Shown: positions 14,317-25,806, counted from the first letter of the stretch. The stretch: DNA of 64,000 bases from Nipponacmea schrenckii (GCA_030562195.1 JAUJPP010000006.1:6324001-6388000); one strand, 5' to 3'. Made by a program: numbers and translations. Notes: generated by a model from the letters alone, not told the origin.

Positions 14317-15366
14317 AAGTAACTAGGGTTGTCATCAATTCTTGGTAAAATGAAACACTTTTAATCCATTTTCGAGAGAACAAGTTGTTATTTAATCCAC
14401 ATTCAATTCATATATACATATATCTTAGCATGCTTTCAGCTTAATAGCTTCTTCAGAGATTACAATAATTTAACTTTCAACAATATATATGTTTCAGAGG
14501 TAAGTATTCAAAACAAACATAAAATACCATAGTTACTCACTTATTCATGGTGGTAAATCTATATATATTTAAAAGATATATTTGTATACAAGGCCAAAGG
14601 CCGCAAAATACAGCAATAATTATAAATAATGAGAAATAATGTACAATCAAGAAAATAATACTTATACAAAATTAATTTACACTTTTTTCTTAGTATGATT
14701 TGTTTTTTATGTTCGGTCTAGTGCGTGGTACACAAATTTAGTTCTAATAAACTGTTCCTTTGTATTAGTCATGATGATAATAAAGGACGCCATGGTCGGA
14801 TGTACAGAACACATAATATATTTGTGTATAGTATCTTTTGTTTATCAAATATTGCTAATATCAGACGGATTCTCAGCCCACTTATATTTAAGATGTTTCA
14901 ACATTTTTAAACTTATTCTATAACGTGTCATCAATCACGCTTCATCATCTATAGGGAGAAGACGACTTTGTCACTTGAGAAAATATCACAAGATTTGTAA
15001 ACAAAAAATTTAACTTCATACAGAAACCCATTAATATCAAGATCTCTTGCTTGACCTCGTCAAAGCTTCTATCAGCAGAGAGAAATGACATTAGATTTAG
15101 TAATCTCTATCAGAGTGACTGTCTATTTACTAGGATTCTATATTCGGTATACTTTATTCAACTTCAAAGAAAGGACATCATAGATTTCTATGAGTAAACA
15201 GAGAATTTCATTAACCAAATCTGAAAATCTTGCTATATTAATCTAAATTATCACTTTTAACATCAAAACAGATCATTGAATTCAATAATATCAGAAGAGT
15301 TAAGTTAAATATCAATTTAAAAACTTGCGGCATCATACAATGTATTCTGTCCGAGGTATACTTACG
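14317..15366. other. Non-coding, possible eroded retroelement end
   Basis: The minus strand reads CTCTGAAGAAGC at about 14446-14457, similar to the CTGAAGAAG motif at the end of the Penelope-like element at 16.5-17.9 kb. No coding homology was found next to it, so I treat this as a weak hint only. The rest of the stretch shows nothing. Confidence 0.25.
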
Positions 15367-15432
15367 GGTTTTGACATGTTTTTAACCTCGAGGCAGTGTG
15401 GTTTTGACATGGTTTTAACCTCGGGGCAGTGT
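15367..15432. repeat. Tandem duplication, 2 x 33 bp
   Basis: The unit GGTTTTGACATG...GGCAGTGT occurs at 15367-15399 and 15400-15432 with two mismatches, followed by the first bases of a third copy. It looks like a recent local duplication. Confidence 0.85.
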
Positions 15433-15436
15433 GGTT

Positions 15437-16540
15437 GAACATGATGCCAGTCAATAAAATGACACATACATAGTGCAATGTTTAATCATCAGTCTCAAAG
15501 AGCTTGCAACTAATTTAGCCCATATTAGATCTTGGAATATTTTTTGCCACTCATCACTTTAATTACAAGGACATTGTGCAATTAATATTTCATTTTGTTT
15601 TGTTTACGCACATTTAGCCATTTTAAAGGACACGAGTGATTCTAGGTGAAAAAGTGATATATATATATATATTTAAAAGAATCTCTTTTATTTCATGTAA
15701 TACTAAATATTACGACGTCTACATGCTGGCTTCACGTTTCCTTAAACGTGATGTGATGTTCAAATTTAACTTTAAAAATCACAATTATTATCTGGATAAA
15801 CGGTGAAAACATTGGTGCCTGGGGTCATATCTGTCTCGCAAGTTCTCTTCAATTGATCTGAAAAATAAACATGGTGATAAACTATGATAATATTTCCTTT
15901 CCTCTGGCGTCCCGAGTTGATTTATATTTTTGTCTCTGAAACGATAATGATATGTTTCTTGCTTACATAGTGATTTACTGAGTCACGCGCATCAACTGTG
16001 TGCAAAAATAGGCTATGAGCTTAATTATACACATTACTTTCCAGAGAACTATGTGATAAACAAGCTTCATTGTCGGTACTCCTTCCCATAATTTAAACGG
16101 TCTTTGGTATGTGCATATAATGACCGAATTAACCCTTGTTATTTCTCATATCGAAAGCGATCTGAAATATGATTTTGACCAATATTTTGATAAAATTTAA
16201 TACGTTCACACACAAACTCCAGAGAAGGCGCTTCCCATGATAAACACCTCTATGATCTCATTGAAATGCTATAGCTCCTTCAATCGATTTTCAAGTAGAT
16301 ATAATAAAAAGAGTGAGATAAATCTCGAACCCCTTCAGCATTCAATCTTCAAACCGTGGACATAAATTTATTCCGACGCCTCAATTAGCCAACCTTTATT
16401 ATCTTCGACCATCTAATGAACGATTTCAGGTTATCTAAGCTGCACATATTTTTTTAAAACAACCCTCCGCATGATCCTAGAACAATGTGTTTTCCTAAAT
16501 CAATGTGAAACCACCCAAGACCGCCATCCATCCTGATATA
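15437..16540. other. Non-coding stretch upstream of the Penelope-like element
   Basis: Contains the (TA)n run at 15657-15672. From about 16250 the + frames begin to show short fragments of the kind seen upstream of Penelope-like reverse transcriptases, but stops and frame changes make a start impossible to place. Confidence 0.4.
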
Positions 16541-16714
16541 TCAATCCTATTTACAAAGAATGAATGGCCAAATATCAAATCTTTCCATAACACACGAGAA
16601 GCCTAATATCAAGCGAGTAGCACGCATTGTTATTAAAAAGAGCGACTTAGGTTCATGTGTCATTCTGAATAGGATTCTCAAGCAGAGAATCAATTAAATA
16701 ATCCAAAACATTAT

Positions 16715-17368
16715 GTGATTTTACCAGAACCAATTTCTAAAGAAACTGCTAAAATGATTAACAATATTCATGCTAATTTAGTCAAAACAAAACAGAATCT
16801 TTATGACTATTTGTCTGTCAAATCTGATTCCAGTGAGAATCACTTATACACTTTGCCTATGATCCATAAGAATCCTACCAAGGATTTGTTTATGCCTTAT
16901 AAAATCCCTAAATTATCGATTATCTCTGACTGTGGTAGGGAGTCGTACGCAGTGCCAGAACTACCGCTAGCATGTCAACATCGAGCTTACCTTAAGAACA
17001 CGACTGACTTTGTCAATAAAATCAAAAATCTTCGCGTTTCTTCAAATGCTATGTTAATTTCTATCGATGACACCTCTGTGTACACCAATATCGATAAAGC
17101 TATTAATATAAACCCAGATCCAAACAGACCCGACGATGAAAGTCTAGTTTGGACTTACTCTATAGAACAGAAATCTTCAACAACGTCCATTAAACTAACG
17201 GCAAATATCAACAACAAAAACATAGATTTTCTCGACACCACTATCTTCAAAGAAGATTCCATAGCGGAAACTTATGAACTAGATATTAAGGTGTATTTTA
17301 AGGAACCGACACTCACCAATTTTTGCAAACGAGCTAATTTCACCAAAATCATCCCTTTTGTGGTATAA
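16715..17368 (+). pseudogene. PLE reverse-transcriptase remnant, palm deleted
   Basis: An open frame of 217 codons. Residues 44-52 (LYTLPMIHK) match the conserved thumb-side motif of Penelope-like RTs (LP-x-IHK). Residues 114-126 (LISIDDTSVYTNI) match the SxDVxSLYTNI motif A block. Residues 134-144 (PDPNRPDDESL) match the stretch after it. Residues 171-178 (DFLDTTIF) match the INFLD block that follows the palm. The segment between, which should hold the AMG and YxDD catalytic motifs (roughly 100 or more residues in intact elements), is absent, yet the frame stays open across the junction near residues 145-155. The start codon shown is simply the first Met; the true protein began upstream. Motif assignments come from knowledge of the family; the deletion is seen directly. 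Confidence 0.85.
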
Positions 17369-17720
17369 TTAAATCCAAGTTTTACGATTTCACCGAATTT
17401 TCACAAGATCGTCTGATTTCGACCAAGGCTGTACGATTGTTGTCTCAAAAGAGAAAGAGCACAAATGGCAGCAAAAATAGACAATATGCCGAAGTACCTC
17501 CAGGATTAAGGAGTGCTCCATGTATGTCAAGTAGATGCAAAACATGTACCTTTATATCAGAAACTCGTGATTTTTTCGGTAACTTTAAGAATAAAGAATA
17601 AAAGTTACTCGACAAAGCAGCACCTAACATGAAAACACAAACTCGAATGTTATATATTTAATTTCATGCCAAAAAAAATGCCCCAAACAATATATCGGAG
17701 AAACTAAGAACAATTCTAGT
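17369..17720 (+). pseudogene. PLE GIY-YIG endonuclease remnant
   Basis: Frames are shifted relative to the RT remnant. One frame reads GIIKSKFYDF... directly after the RT C-terminus, then a cysteine-rich block (C-x4-C-x2-C type, PCMSSRCKTCTFIS). A second frame reads SCQKKCPKQYIGETKNN, matching the CxxC-x3-(Q)YIGET core of PLE GIY-YIG domains. In an active element this domain nicks target DNA. Frame changes and stops show it is dead. No other family I know combines these motifs in this order. Confidence 0.75.
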
Positions 17721-17853
17721 TGATTATCCTTTCATCTTGATGAAACCATTCTTAATTATTGTTATCATTATTTTTTTCGTTTTATTACTCATATGGCTTC
17801 TGATTTCACAATGTATATAAAACTTTAATTTTTGTTCACATCCATAACTTGGC

Positions 17854-17884
17854 CTGAAGAAGACAATGGAACTCTTGTCGAAAC
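17854..17884 (+). ncRNA. Hammerhead-ribozyme-like core at PLE end
   Basis: CTGAAGA (17854-17860) fits the hammerhead consensus CUGANGA. It is followed by a hairpin with arms GACAA (17862-17866) and TTGTC (17875-17879) and then GAAAC (17880-17884), the other half of the core. Hammerhead motifs are described in the terminal repeats of Penelope-like elements. One extra A (17861) sits between core and stem II, and I cannot pair a clean stem III or find a cleavage triplet, so this copy may be a decayed or non-functional version. Confidence 0.45.
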
Positions 17885-17924
17885 GTCGCCTTATATGTTA
17901 TTAAAGTAATCGTTATATCCATAC

Positions 17925-18294
17925 AAGTTTGTTATTAATATTACTATCCGATTACTATATGCCATTCAAGGATCAATTTACTCACTAGTTTTAATGCTCG
18001 CAGATCAAATTAAATAAAGACAAGCCTGTTTATTATCATTAACGATTGACGATCTCAATTTAGTACATCTGCCGGGAGATGAAACTACCAAATTCCGCCT
18101 ATCAAGGGAAGCCCATTGGATTGAGACATTTAATACAGCAAGACATGTAGGAATTAATATTCACCATAAAACAGGCATAGCACCATTTGTCGTCCCATTC
18201 AATACACCCAGTAATTAAGCAAGCAAGATAGTTCATTCCCCTTTTTAGAGTCTTCAAGAGAAATTGCTAGCAGATCCAGAACCTTTATCCCAAT
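17925..18294. other. Non-coding gap between PLE and SINE
   Basis: AT-rich, stops in all frames, no recognised element. Confidence 0.5.
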
Positions 18295-18620
18295 TCCTCA
18301 GTTAGTTAGACGCTTGCTCGCTCACCTCAAAGTCCAGGGTTCAATCCCAACAAAGGTCGAGATGAACTTTCGGATTTTTCAGTCCGGTTTCCCCTTGTCA
18401 GTAATGCTGGTCGGGGGCAAAAGCTTCTAGTCGTTCAGATTGGGCAATTAACCGAGGCCCAGTGTGCTACAGACTCTTCACGTGAAAGATCCCTCGACGG
18501 TTGAAAATCGCAAAAGGAGTAGGATTATGCCACTGTCTTGGCAAAATTTCCCTCATTGCATTGTCAGTCTTCATTAGGTGCAGAAGAGAATGACGCAAAA
18601 CACCATTCATTTCATTTCAC
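18295..18620 (+). mobile_element. tRNA-derived SINE with long body
   Basis: The head reads CTCAGTTAGTTAGACGC (A-box region, about 18298-18314) and GGTTCAATCCC (B box, 18338-18348), the arrangement of a tRNA gene's internal polymerase III promoter. Nearly 270 bp of unrelated body follow, ending in an ATTTC-type short repeat (ATTCATTTCATTTCAC, about 18605-18620) that would be the 3' tail. The absence of CCA, the long body and the repeat tail argue against a functional tRNA gene. SINEs are transcribed by polymerase III and moved by a partner LINE, which cannot be identified here. A fragment of the same tail seems to lie in reverse at 52253-52290. Confidence 0.75.
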
Positions 18621-18785
18621 AATAAAAATATTGGTTCCACACTAGGCCCGTACATCTTGGAGAATAAATCCCTCAATATCAAACTGCTTGTCATCCATAA
18701 CAATGGCCTTAGTTATTTTACATTCACCTTTATATTATTTTTTATGATTATAATATTGCTCTCATATTCGCTCTCATAGTCTCTG
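18621..18785. other. Short non-coding spacer
   Basis: No recognised content between the SINE and tandem-core element A. Confidence 0.5.
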
Positions 18786-19376
18786 TGTATGCTAACATGA
18801 AAGGGGGTGGGGGGCGTATATTGTCGTCACCTTTGTCCGTCCGTCCGCCATAATTGCTCGTAAACACACTGGTATGTGCAAGTCTAGTCGAATTTTTTTT
18901 TTTGATGAAACTTGATATGAGTGTTCATTATCACATTTTAATGAAACTTAGCATGATTCTGTGTTATGAAAAATATATAGCATATTATTGCCCTTATTTG
19001 ATATGGAAGGGTCCTATTGAAAATTAAGAATATCGACTTGTATTAAATATGAATCATTGCCCTTAAAATGCGTTCAATTTTTCGATTTAGATGAAACTTG
19101 CAGAAATTGTTTATTATCACCCAAAGATGAGCCCTACTGATTATCAAAAATTCCGTAAATTATTTAATGAGTAAATGCATTGTTAGAAGGTACAATTCGT
19201 GACAGATTAAATGAAACTTAGCTATATTTTACATTAAGCACCCCAGAAAAGAAGTGTATGATTGAAGGTTGAATATTCCATTCTGGTGATTGTTAGTGTA
19301 CTGTCAAGTTTATGTTCAAAGTCAAGGCTTTCAGTGGGCGTATATAACCTTGCCTGGCAAGCTATATTTTATAAAT
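18786..19376 (-). mobile_element. Tandem-core element A (reverse orientation)
   Basis: Read on the minus strand it starts with CTTGCCAGGCAAG (a 6-bp-arm palindrome) and then TTATATACGCCCACTG. It passes through eroded copies of the same unit that makes up element B (phrases CATCTAAATCG, AACGCATTTTAAGGGCAA) and ends with a GGACGGACGG run followed by GACGACAATATACGCCCC. The first ~70 bases align with the start of element B at 24345-24450 (CTTGACAGT, TAACAATCACCAGAATG). No ORF is present, so it must be non-autonomous. It is the shortest of the three copies and the most degraded in its core. Confidence 0.7.
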
Positions 19377-19509
19377 AAAGTCGAGACGGGCTTACACAAG
19401 CAATACTAGTTTCTGAATCGACCATTATCATAAATTGTAAATATCCTATATATGAATAATTGGTAAGAAATAAAATATGTTTAAATCATAAATAGGTATA
19501 ATAGTATAA

Positions 19510-19680
19510 TATTATGTTTTCATAGAAAGTATTAAGCTTAATAAATATTATGTTTATATAGAATTCAGGTAAAAATAAGCTTAATAGACGTGATGTTTAT
19601 ATAGAATTCAGTTAACAATAAGCTGAATAGATATGATTTTTATATAGAATCCGGTTAACATTGCGCTTAATAAATATTAA
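19510..19680. repeat. Minisatellite, ~43-bp unit, about 4 copies
   Basis: The word AAGCTTAATA, or a close variant, recurs at about 19533, 19577, 19620 and 19662, with TTTATATAGAATTCAG between copies. Spacing is 42-44 bp. The copies have diverged by several substitutions each. Confidence 0.8.
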
Positions 19681-21020
19681 ATTTGAAGCTTTGCATCATT
19701 TGAAACCAAAAGAGGGGGGGGGGGTGTAAAACATCGTCAATTATAGAGAACGGTAAGTAAGTGAACCAAGATGTGATGCCGGTGGATGTAGGTAAATTAA
19801 CCATCTAATTAACACCGTCTGACTTCTGTGTCTGTTAAGCTGTGATAGTTTCTGATTAGACGTATATACAATAGAATTAATGCACTTACATGATCGCCAC
19901 TGTAAAGGTGATCAGTCGATATAGTATATAGATTTAGGTTCTCCTGCAAGTGATCAATTCGATTAAACCGTTAGGTATACATTCCTATTTCTGTTGTATG
20001 TTCTGAAAGTACACAATGTTATCTAAATGCTCCGACCTAACCTGCCTAAAGACCGAATACACACGGCTCCAGTTAGAAAATATGTGTTTGAATAGTTGGC
20101 TAAAACTCGGGTCTCTTTCAGGGATTGCTAAAATCCACGGTAGAATATCAAATTTTATGATAATAAAATTAGAACATCAGTCGAAGTCGGAGTATTAAGG
20201 CATAGATTGCTATTAGTTTTGTACCGATGAAATACATTACTACTTGCATAGATACTTCAATAACTATAGACTCTTGTGAATGTATAAGGAAATGATAAAA
20301 CAAATAAATATCATAGTGGTGCATACTAATTATGCCAAGGAAGAATATGAAAAACCTTTTTCAAACAATTGACAACATGGTAAAGGCTTACATTGGATCT
20401 TCGAAGTCAGCAATAAACGTACACCACTTTCAAATTCTCGATATAATAGAAGCGGGAGATACAAGTAAAATGAAACTTACTCGTTTATTGATACTATGCT
20501 ATATCGAATGTTAAATGTACTTATTTTTTTTTCCTTCTTGTACTTTATTTCATTTGGTCTTCCTTGGATTTAAATGTAAGACATTTGAAATCACAATTTA
20601 CAATTAGAGCTGGTGGCAATAAAAATAATAGAATGCAATAATCTATTTTATCTGACAAATACTTTTTGAAAGTGTAGTGTAATGATCTTTAAAATTGTTT
20701 TCTTGTATAGAAGTTGGGATAAATCCACTTTTCTGCGGACACAAATGATTAATGGTTGGAAAATTAAATAGCAAATACTGCATAATTATGAATGGAAGTT
20801 ACAATGAAGAATGGTGATCTAGAGAAAGTATTATTTTGGCGTCCAAAAAACACCTCACTTATTACATTTAAATCATAAAACCGGAAACAAAACAATAACA
20901 GTCGAGCAAAGTTCCCAATGGTTTGAATATGGTAATTTGGTATAAAATGATTTTGCCTATTCTGTTCTCATAACAGGAATATCCCCAGAGCATAGTGAAA
21001 TTAGATCTTGGGACAGCTTA
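19681..21020. other. Non-coding stretch
   Basis: Contains a G10 run near 19713. Two short open frames (20016-20198 and 20332-20514, + strand, 60 codons each) lie 130 bp apart but carry no motif I recognise. Otherwise AT-rich with nothing supported. Confidence 0.45.
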
Positions 21021-21023
21021 TGT

Positions 21024-22796
21024 CTAACACATGTATACACATGAGGATGCTGAGTTACGTATTCCTGCAATATTCAGAGTAAAAAATGATGGCTGTAAAT
21101 TGGAAATTTTAAAAAATATTTTCATTCCCTCATTATTTCTCAAGGTAAGTTGAATTTCGTTTGTCCACTCAATATGTTCGCCTTCTTTTGACACACGGAC
21201 CTTCAGTTTCCCAATTTGTTGAGAAAAAGCCTTCCAATCCATTACATCTTCTGTTCGTAATTCGTGTACTGTGTACAACTGCAAGCTGGGAAGGAAGTAA
21301 GATATCCCCTGTTCTGTGGACTGACCTTTCTATGGTGCTAAGGACTGAGCCCCCCTCTTTCTGTCCGTGATTGGTTTCAAAGTAATGAACAGTGAATTCA
21401 TTGCAAAATTCAATTTCTTGCAGAAAATGATAAACACATGATGAAGTTTCGTAAGAGCCACGCAATGCAATAGATTCATGCCAGAGGTAACAGGCAACTT
21501 GTTTTGTTCTGATGTCCTAAATTGTAATTAGAGACGTCTTCGACAAAAAACTTGGGTAAGTATATAACCTGCTGTAAATTAAACGAGGTGGAAATGTGGC
21601 TCGGATCTTCTGTTTGCTTAATCAAATCTTTAATTCCTCTGTTTCCTATTCAGTTATGTGTTTGGTGTATTTCACTTCAAGTTTCATCTTTTTTTCTTCA
21701 TTTGATTTGCGATAACTTTCGCACAACCCGTATAATAACTTTTTTGGTTTGATGAATTTTAAACTCATGGATTTAATAACTAGTAATAAGAGGTAGTTAA
21801 AGATAATCTAATCTGCCTGTTGATATTTTGAAAAAGTCGTTCATTTGCATGAGGCTTAAATCACATGAAAGATATTCGTGATTTGAATATACCTCACATA
21901 ATGAGATCTAGCTTTAGGTTAATGTGTAGACACACACTTTCTACTTTGTCTATCAGCAGGCAATATGGTTCTTGAGGGTTTGGTTGCAACGACGTGCGTC
22001 GTCGCTTTTCATTTATGTCTGGTATATTATAATAAGCCATGATGATGGCTGCTCTTCTTTCATTAGTAAATGTGTGACAGGACAATCCTCTTTCAACACA
22101 TTTTTTGAAACACATCGATCCTCTAACTCATTCCTGGTATCTACAAACTTATTTGTCTTTTCGGTGTGATAAGACGCACCTGAACGTCTTGCCTCTTGCG
22201 CAGCCTTACCTCTGGATAGATTTTGGGTGGCTGTGGTGTCGACTGTATCATTTCATCATCTTGGAAAAGCTGCAAATACATATGCCCTGCTCTCAAACCT
22301 CTCAAGATTTGATTATTTGATTGTCATCATTTAAGTCATTCGAATCAGATGGTATGTAATCCTTATCTGAATATTCATCGCCAGATCAGTTTTTTTGTCG
22401 TCTGTCAGATATCTCTTTCGCGTTATACAGATGAGCCTTGACATGAGAAACAACGCCATTCACACAACCTTTGTCAAGTTGAGCAATCTTGGAAAGAGGG
22501 ATGCCATCTTAAAATCTTTTGATGAGCTCCCTGTATGATTTGTTATGGTCCACACAAACCACGTTTGATCAGGGTTCCACTTCATTTTCTCTTAGGTACC
22601 CATTTTCATTTGAACCAATAAAACCACGTTGAACTATGTTTTCAGATCCATCAAAATACCAGTTTACAGGGATATCCATCTTTGATACTGACAGGTGAAT
22701 CAACACTACAAAAAAAAAAGAATAAGGAAACGAAAGATGGAGTGAGGGGACAAGATGGGTAGTTAAAAAGAAATCATACTGGATGGGGTAGGTCAA
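21024..22796 (-). pseudogene. Broken transposon-type protein gene (unassigned)
   Basis: Reading the minus strand from 22796 down, coding-like pieces appear in shifting frames. First is an acidic stretch (SGDEYSDKDYIPSDSNDL, about 22400-22340). Next is a cysteine piece (22115-21894: CFKKCVERGLSCHTFTNERR...IMAYYNIPD). Last is 21465-21169, where HYFETNHGQKEGGS resembles the H-F-x-x-x-HGK/Q-x(3)-D/G signature of a transposase-like protein family common in invertebrate genomes. An overlapping frame (21284-21024) is also open. Order and composition fit one gene read C-terminally toward 21.0 kb. Stops and frameshifts show it is dead. The family assignment is from resemblance only, and I name no gene. 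Confidence 0.4.
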
Positions 22797-22861
22797 AAAT
22801 TCACAAAGAGGGTGGAGATGGGGGTAAACATAAGTCTTTGGTATACAAAACGGGATTTAAC

Positions 22862-23118
22862 TGACTTTCAGTTTTCAGTATTAGTAACCGTTCACTGTAC
22901 AATGGAAAGGGACGGATCACATCACTAATAGAAGCAAAAAAGATAAAAGTTTTAAGCGTCACACCTGTGATAAAAAACGAGGCGAAGGATCATGTATTCG
23001 CATCGACAGCTAAGGATAAAACAATCCAATTGAGTAACTTTGCGTCTGATGGTAAAAACTGGTTAGCATGTTGTTACAAGGCAAGTATCAATAATGAAGA
23101 CCCTGCAAAAATGAAATA
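22862..23118 (+). CDS. Open stretch of about 84 codons, unassigned
   Basis: A + frame is open from just after a stop near 22862 to the TAA at about 23116. It is less AT-rich than its surroundings and reads like protein (phrases DHVFASTAKDKTIQ and SDGKNWLACCYKA). There is no convincing start codon at its beginning and no splice-site pair I would trust. The phrase FASTAKDKTIQ is loosely WD40-like, but one phrase is not enough. It could be an exon, a transposon fragment or chance. Confidence 0.2.
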
Positions 23119-23119
23119 A

Positions 23120-24335
23120 CACCTTAAGGAGGGGTTTCCTCTTAATGGATCTGGTTCACTCGGCATGCACGCTAATATTAATAATACAAAATTAACGATA
23201 AACATAAATCTAGGCCATGGCCCACTTGCACTTAATGCAATATTCTCTTAGTAGCTTATAATTTGTACGTAATACTTCCGTTTTTTTACGGTCACCTAGT
23301 CCATTAATTCAATTAAAATTTCACAGTAAAACAAAGGGAATAATTTAATAAACTCATGACATACAGCTCAAAGCTAACCAAGCTAATAATGGCGTAAATT
23401 GGTGTTTTGCTTGAGGAGTTCCATCGATAATGTGGCTGAAGGGTAAGACCAAAACATAATTGATGCCGAGACAAAACATGAACTGGCACGTTAATGGACG
23501 AAATTCTTAGGGCGATAGATATCCTTAACAGCAATAATATGGCTGATGATTACATTATTACGACTCTTGAAAGATAGGCATTCTCTCTGAACACAGATTT
23601 CAGTATTTATGAAAAGATACGATCTTAAAGATGAATAGCAGTAGTTGGCACTACAGTGAACAATGGTCATATACAAGAAAGACGAAACACAAAATATTAA
23701 AGTATATATCATGCAGCATTGGGTACAAACTGGGATCTGGTTCGAGCAGGGGATGGTCTCGATGCTCTCCTTGACTCGTTTGGTCGGCGATGGAATTGGA
23801 TAGGCTATACTTGGTTTGGTTGGTTAGAGGTCGATAGAATGTAGCCTTTATTATGTGATATTGTTGGTCGACATTAGTGTTACGATGTTACGAGCACAAT
23901 GAAAATGAATCAAGGTCAGATGGCGATAGCACAGGGATAGTTACAGGGAATGTAACAGGAGGAAATAAATTAGCGTAAAATGTGGGGATCAAGGAATGGA
24001 AATAAAGTAAGAAGAAAGTTTTGGTGATAAAATGCAAAAATACGTTTAAATACTGTTTTCAATCTCTTTTGTTGTTTTTTGATTTTTTGGGGAGGGTTCT
24101 TAATTACCCTATATATAAAGCCCACTTTCCGTTGATAATTATATAATATATAACACATTAACATATCAACAAAGAAAATTGTCTGATTTACAGTTATATG
24201 TACTATATTTTGCAGACATGTCATGACATGGCCTACTGACAAGTCTATTGCCCTCAAAGGTATATTTTAATATTATAAGACGTTATACGGTGATATGTTT
24301 AACTGAAATAAAAAAAGGCCTAGACTACATATATC
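23120..24335. other. Non-coding stretch
   Basis: Nothing recognised. A patch around 23745-23900 is somewhat richer in GGT/TTGG words but without periodicity. Confidence 0.45.
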
Positions 24336-25005
24336 ACAAAGATACCTTGCCAATACCTTGTAATATACGCCCACTGACATCAATGAATATAAACAAAAGC
24401 TTGACAGTTCAGTAACAATCACCAGAATGAAATATTTAACCTTCTATTCTCTTCTGGGGTGATAAATGTACAAGTTTCGTTAAAATATTTCAAGAATTGT
24501 ACATGTAAACAATGCAATAACTCATTAAATATTTTTAGTCATTTTTTGAATTTGCAATAGGGTTCATCCTTGGGTGATAATAAATAATTTCAGCAAGTTT
24601 CGTCAAAATCAGTAAAGAATTGTGCCCTGTAAAGTGTTTACGGGCCAAAAATCAAACGAGTTTTTAAGAACATATTATATATTCATATTAAATATACATG
24701 TTTTCGATATTTCGATTTTCCGTAGGATTCATCATTGGTTGATAATAAACAATTTCAGCAAAATCCATGAAGAATTGTTCCTTGTAAAATGCGTTTTAAA
24801 GAAAGAGGGCAATGATTCATATTTAATATATTTCAAATTTCTTAATATTTTTAATAGGGCTCATCAATGGGTGATATCAAATACTCATGCCAAGTTTCTT
24901 CAAATCCATCTAGAATTGTAGTTTCTAGAGTGTTTTCGAGCTAAAAACTGAACGCGTTCTCACATACAAGGGCACTAACTGATACTAAGTATATATTTCG
25001 ATTTA

Positions 25006-25471
25006 TATGGACTCGGTCCGCCAATTCATTTGCCATCTGTTTCAATGTTAAATCACGAAATTCAACCTTCCATAACTTTTTCCAGAAATCTCGTTGAAAG
25101 CTTTCCTGTATGTCACATGAAAGCCTGGCCAATACTTGGTTTCTGTACAAAATTTCAATATAGCATGACCATGAAAATTTTGAACTAAACAAAATGAAAG
25201 TGAACCACTACATTTTATCAACATCCGCTTGACTGTCACTGCACACAAAACCACTATTTTTAGAAATAACCTTCCGCCAATTAAATTTCTCATTATCTCA
25301 GAAATTCTGAAAGAAAATGCAATTTCAGACATCAAATTTCAAATCTAGACCAAAAATTAGTCAAAAATGGGCATGCAAAAACCCCCAAAGGAAGGGAGAA
25401 AGGGGATTTCTAAAAATAGAACGAACTAATACAATCATTAGCATAAAATGTTTTACTGGTCCGAGTCCATA
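25006..25471. mobile_element. MITE-like insertion with TTA duplication
   Basis: Begins TATGGACTCGGTCC and ends GGTCCGAGTCCATA, giving ~14-bp terminal inverted repeats with one mismatch. It is flanked by TTA on both sides (25003-25005 and 25472-25474). A 3-bp TTA duplication is the target-site signature of PIF/Harbinger-type elements, so a non-autonomous member is likely. It is 466 bp, has no transposase, and sits inside a core unit of element B. Removing it plus one TTA restores the unit spacing to 158 bp. Confidence 0.75.
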
Positions 25472-25612
25472 TTATTTTCAATGTAGTTCAACCTTGGAGA
25501 TAACAAGTAGTCATGCCAAGTTTCATAAAAATCCATCAAAAATTGTGCTTTTTAGAGTGTTTATGAGCTTAAAATGGAACGCGTTTTTAAATGCAATGCC
25601 GATAACTGATAC

Positions 25613-25613
<1 letters not shown>

Positions 25614-25654
<41 letters not shown>
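25614..25654. repeat. (TAA)n microsatellite, LINE tail
   Basis: About 13 uninterrupted TAA units directly at the 3' end of the LINE insert, read as ATT on the LINE's own strand. Length and purity suggest a fairly recent insertion or later expansion. Confidence 0.9.
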
Positions 25655-25655
<1 letters not shown>

Positions 25656-25806
25656 TTTTATTCAAGTATCTATCGGCCAGCGGCCATGGTACAAACGTAA
25701 TTGACATATAATATATATACAATAGTATTGGTAAGATATTTACAAATTAAATATAATAAATATAGTATAATATACAATGGTTACAGTGACAAAACCTCTG
25801 CTCTAA

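Larger units (their letters stand above)
16540..17920 (+). mobile_element. Degenerate Penelope-like retroelement (PLE)
   Basis: Three coding blocks follow each other in PLE order. Block 1 is an eroded segment around 16540-16714 (GSCVILNR, RINQLNNPKHYV). Block 2 is an open reverse-transcriptase remnant (16715-17368). Block 3 is a GIY-YIG-type endonuclease remnant in shifted frames (17369-17720) with a cysteine cluster (PCMSSRCKTC) and the downstream CQKKCPKQYIGETKN motif. The element closes with a hairpin-bearing segment at 17854-17884. PLEs are retroelements with a telomerase-like RT and, in this type, a GIY-YIG endonuclease. This copy cannot be active because the RT palm is missing and the frames are broken. 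I could not find a 5' pseudo-LTR copy or a clear target-site duplication. Confidence 0.85.

Noticed and set aside
18296..18370. Functional tRNA gene
   Set aside because: The head lacks a proper acceptor stem and continues into a SINE body with a short-repeat tail.
24941..25335. Two overlapping minus-strand open frames (83 and 95 codons)
   Set aside because: They lie across the MITE and the core unit of element B and cross its boundary, so they are chance frames in repeat DNA.
25317..25700. 127-codon + frame ending in an isoleucine run
   Set aside because: It runs from the MITE through a core unit into the LINE's TAA tail. The Ile run is the microsatellite read in frame.
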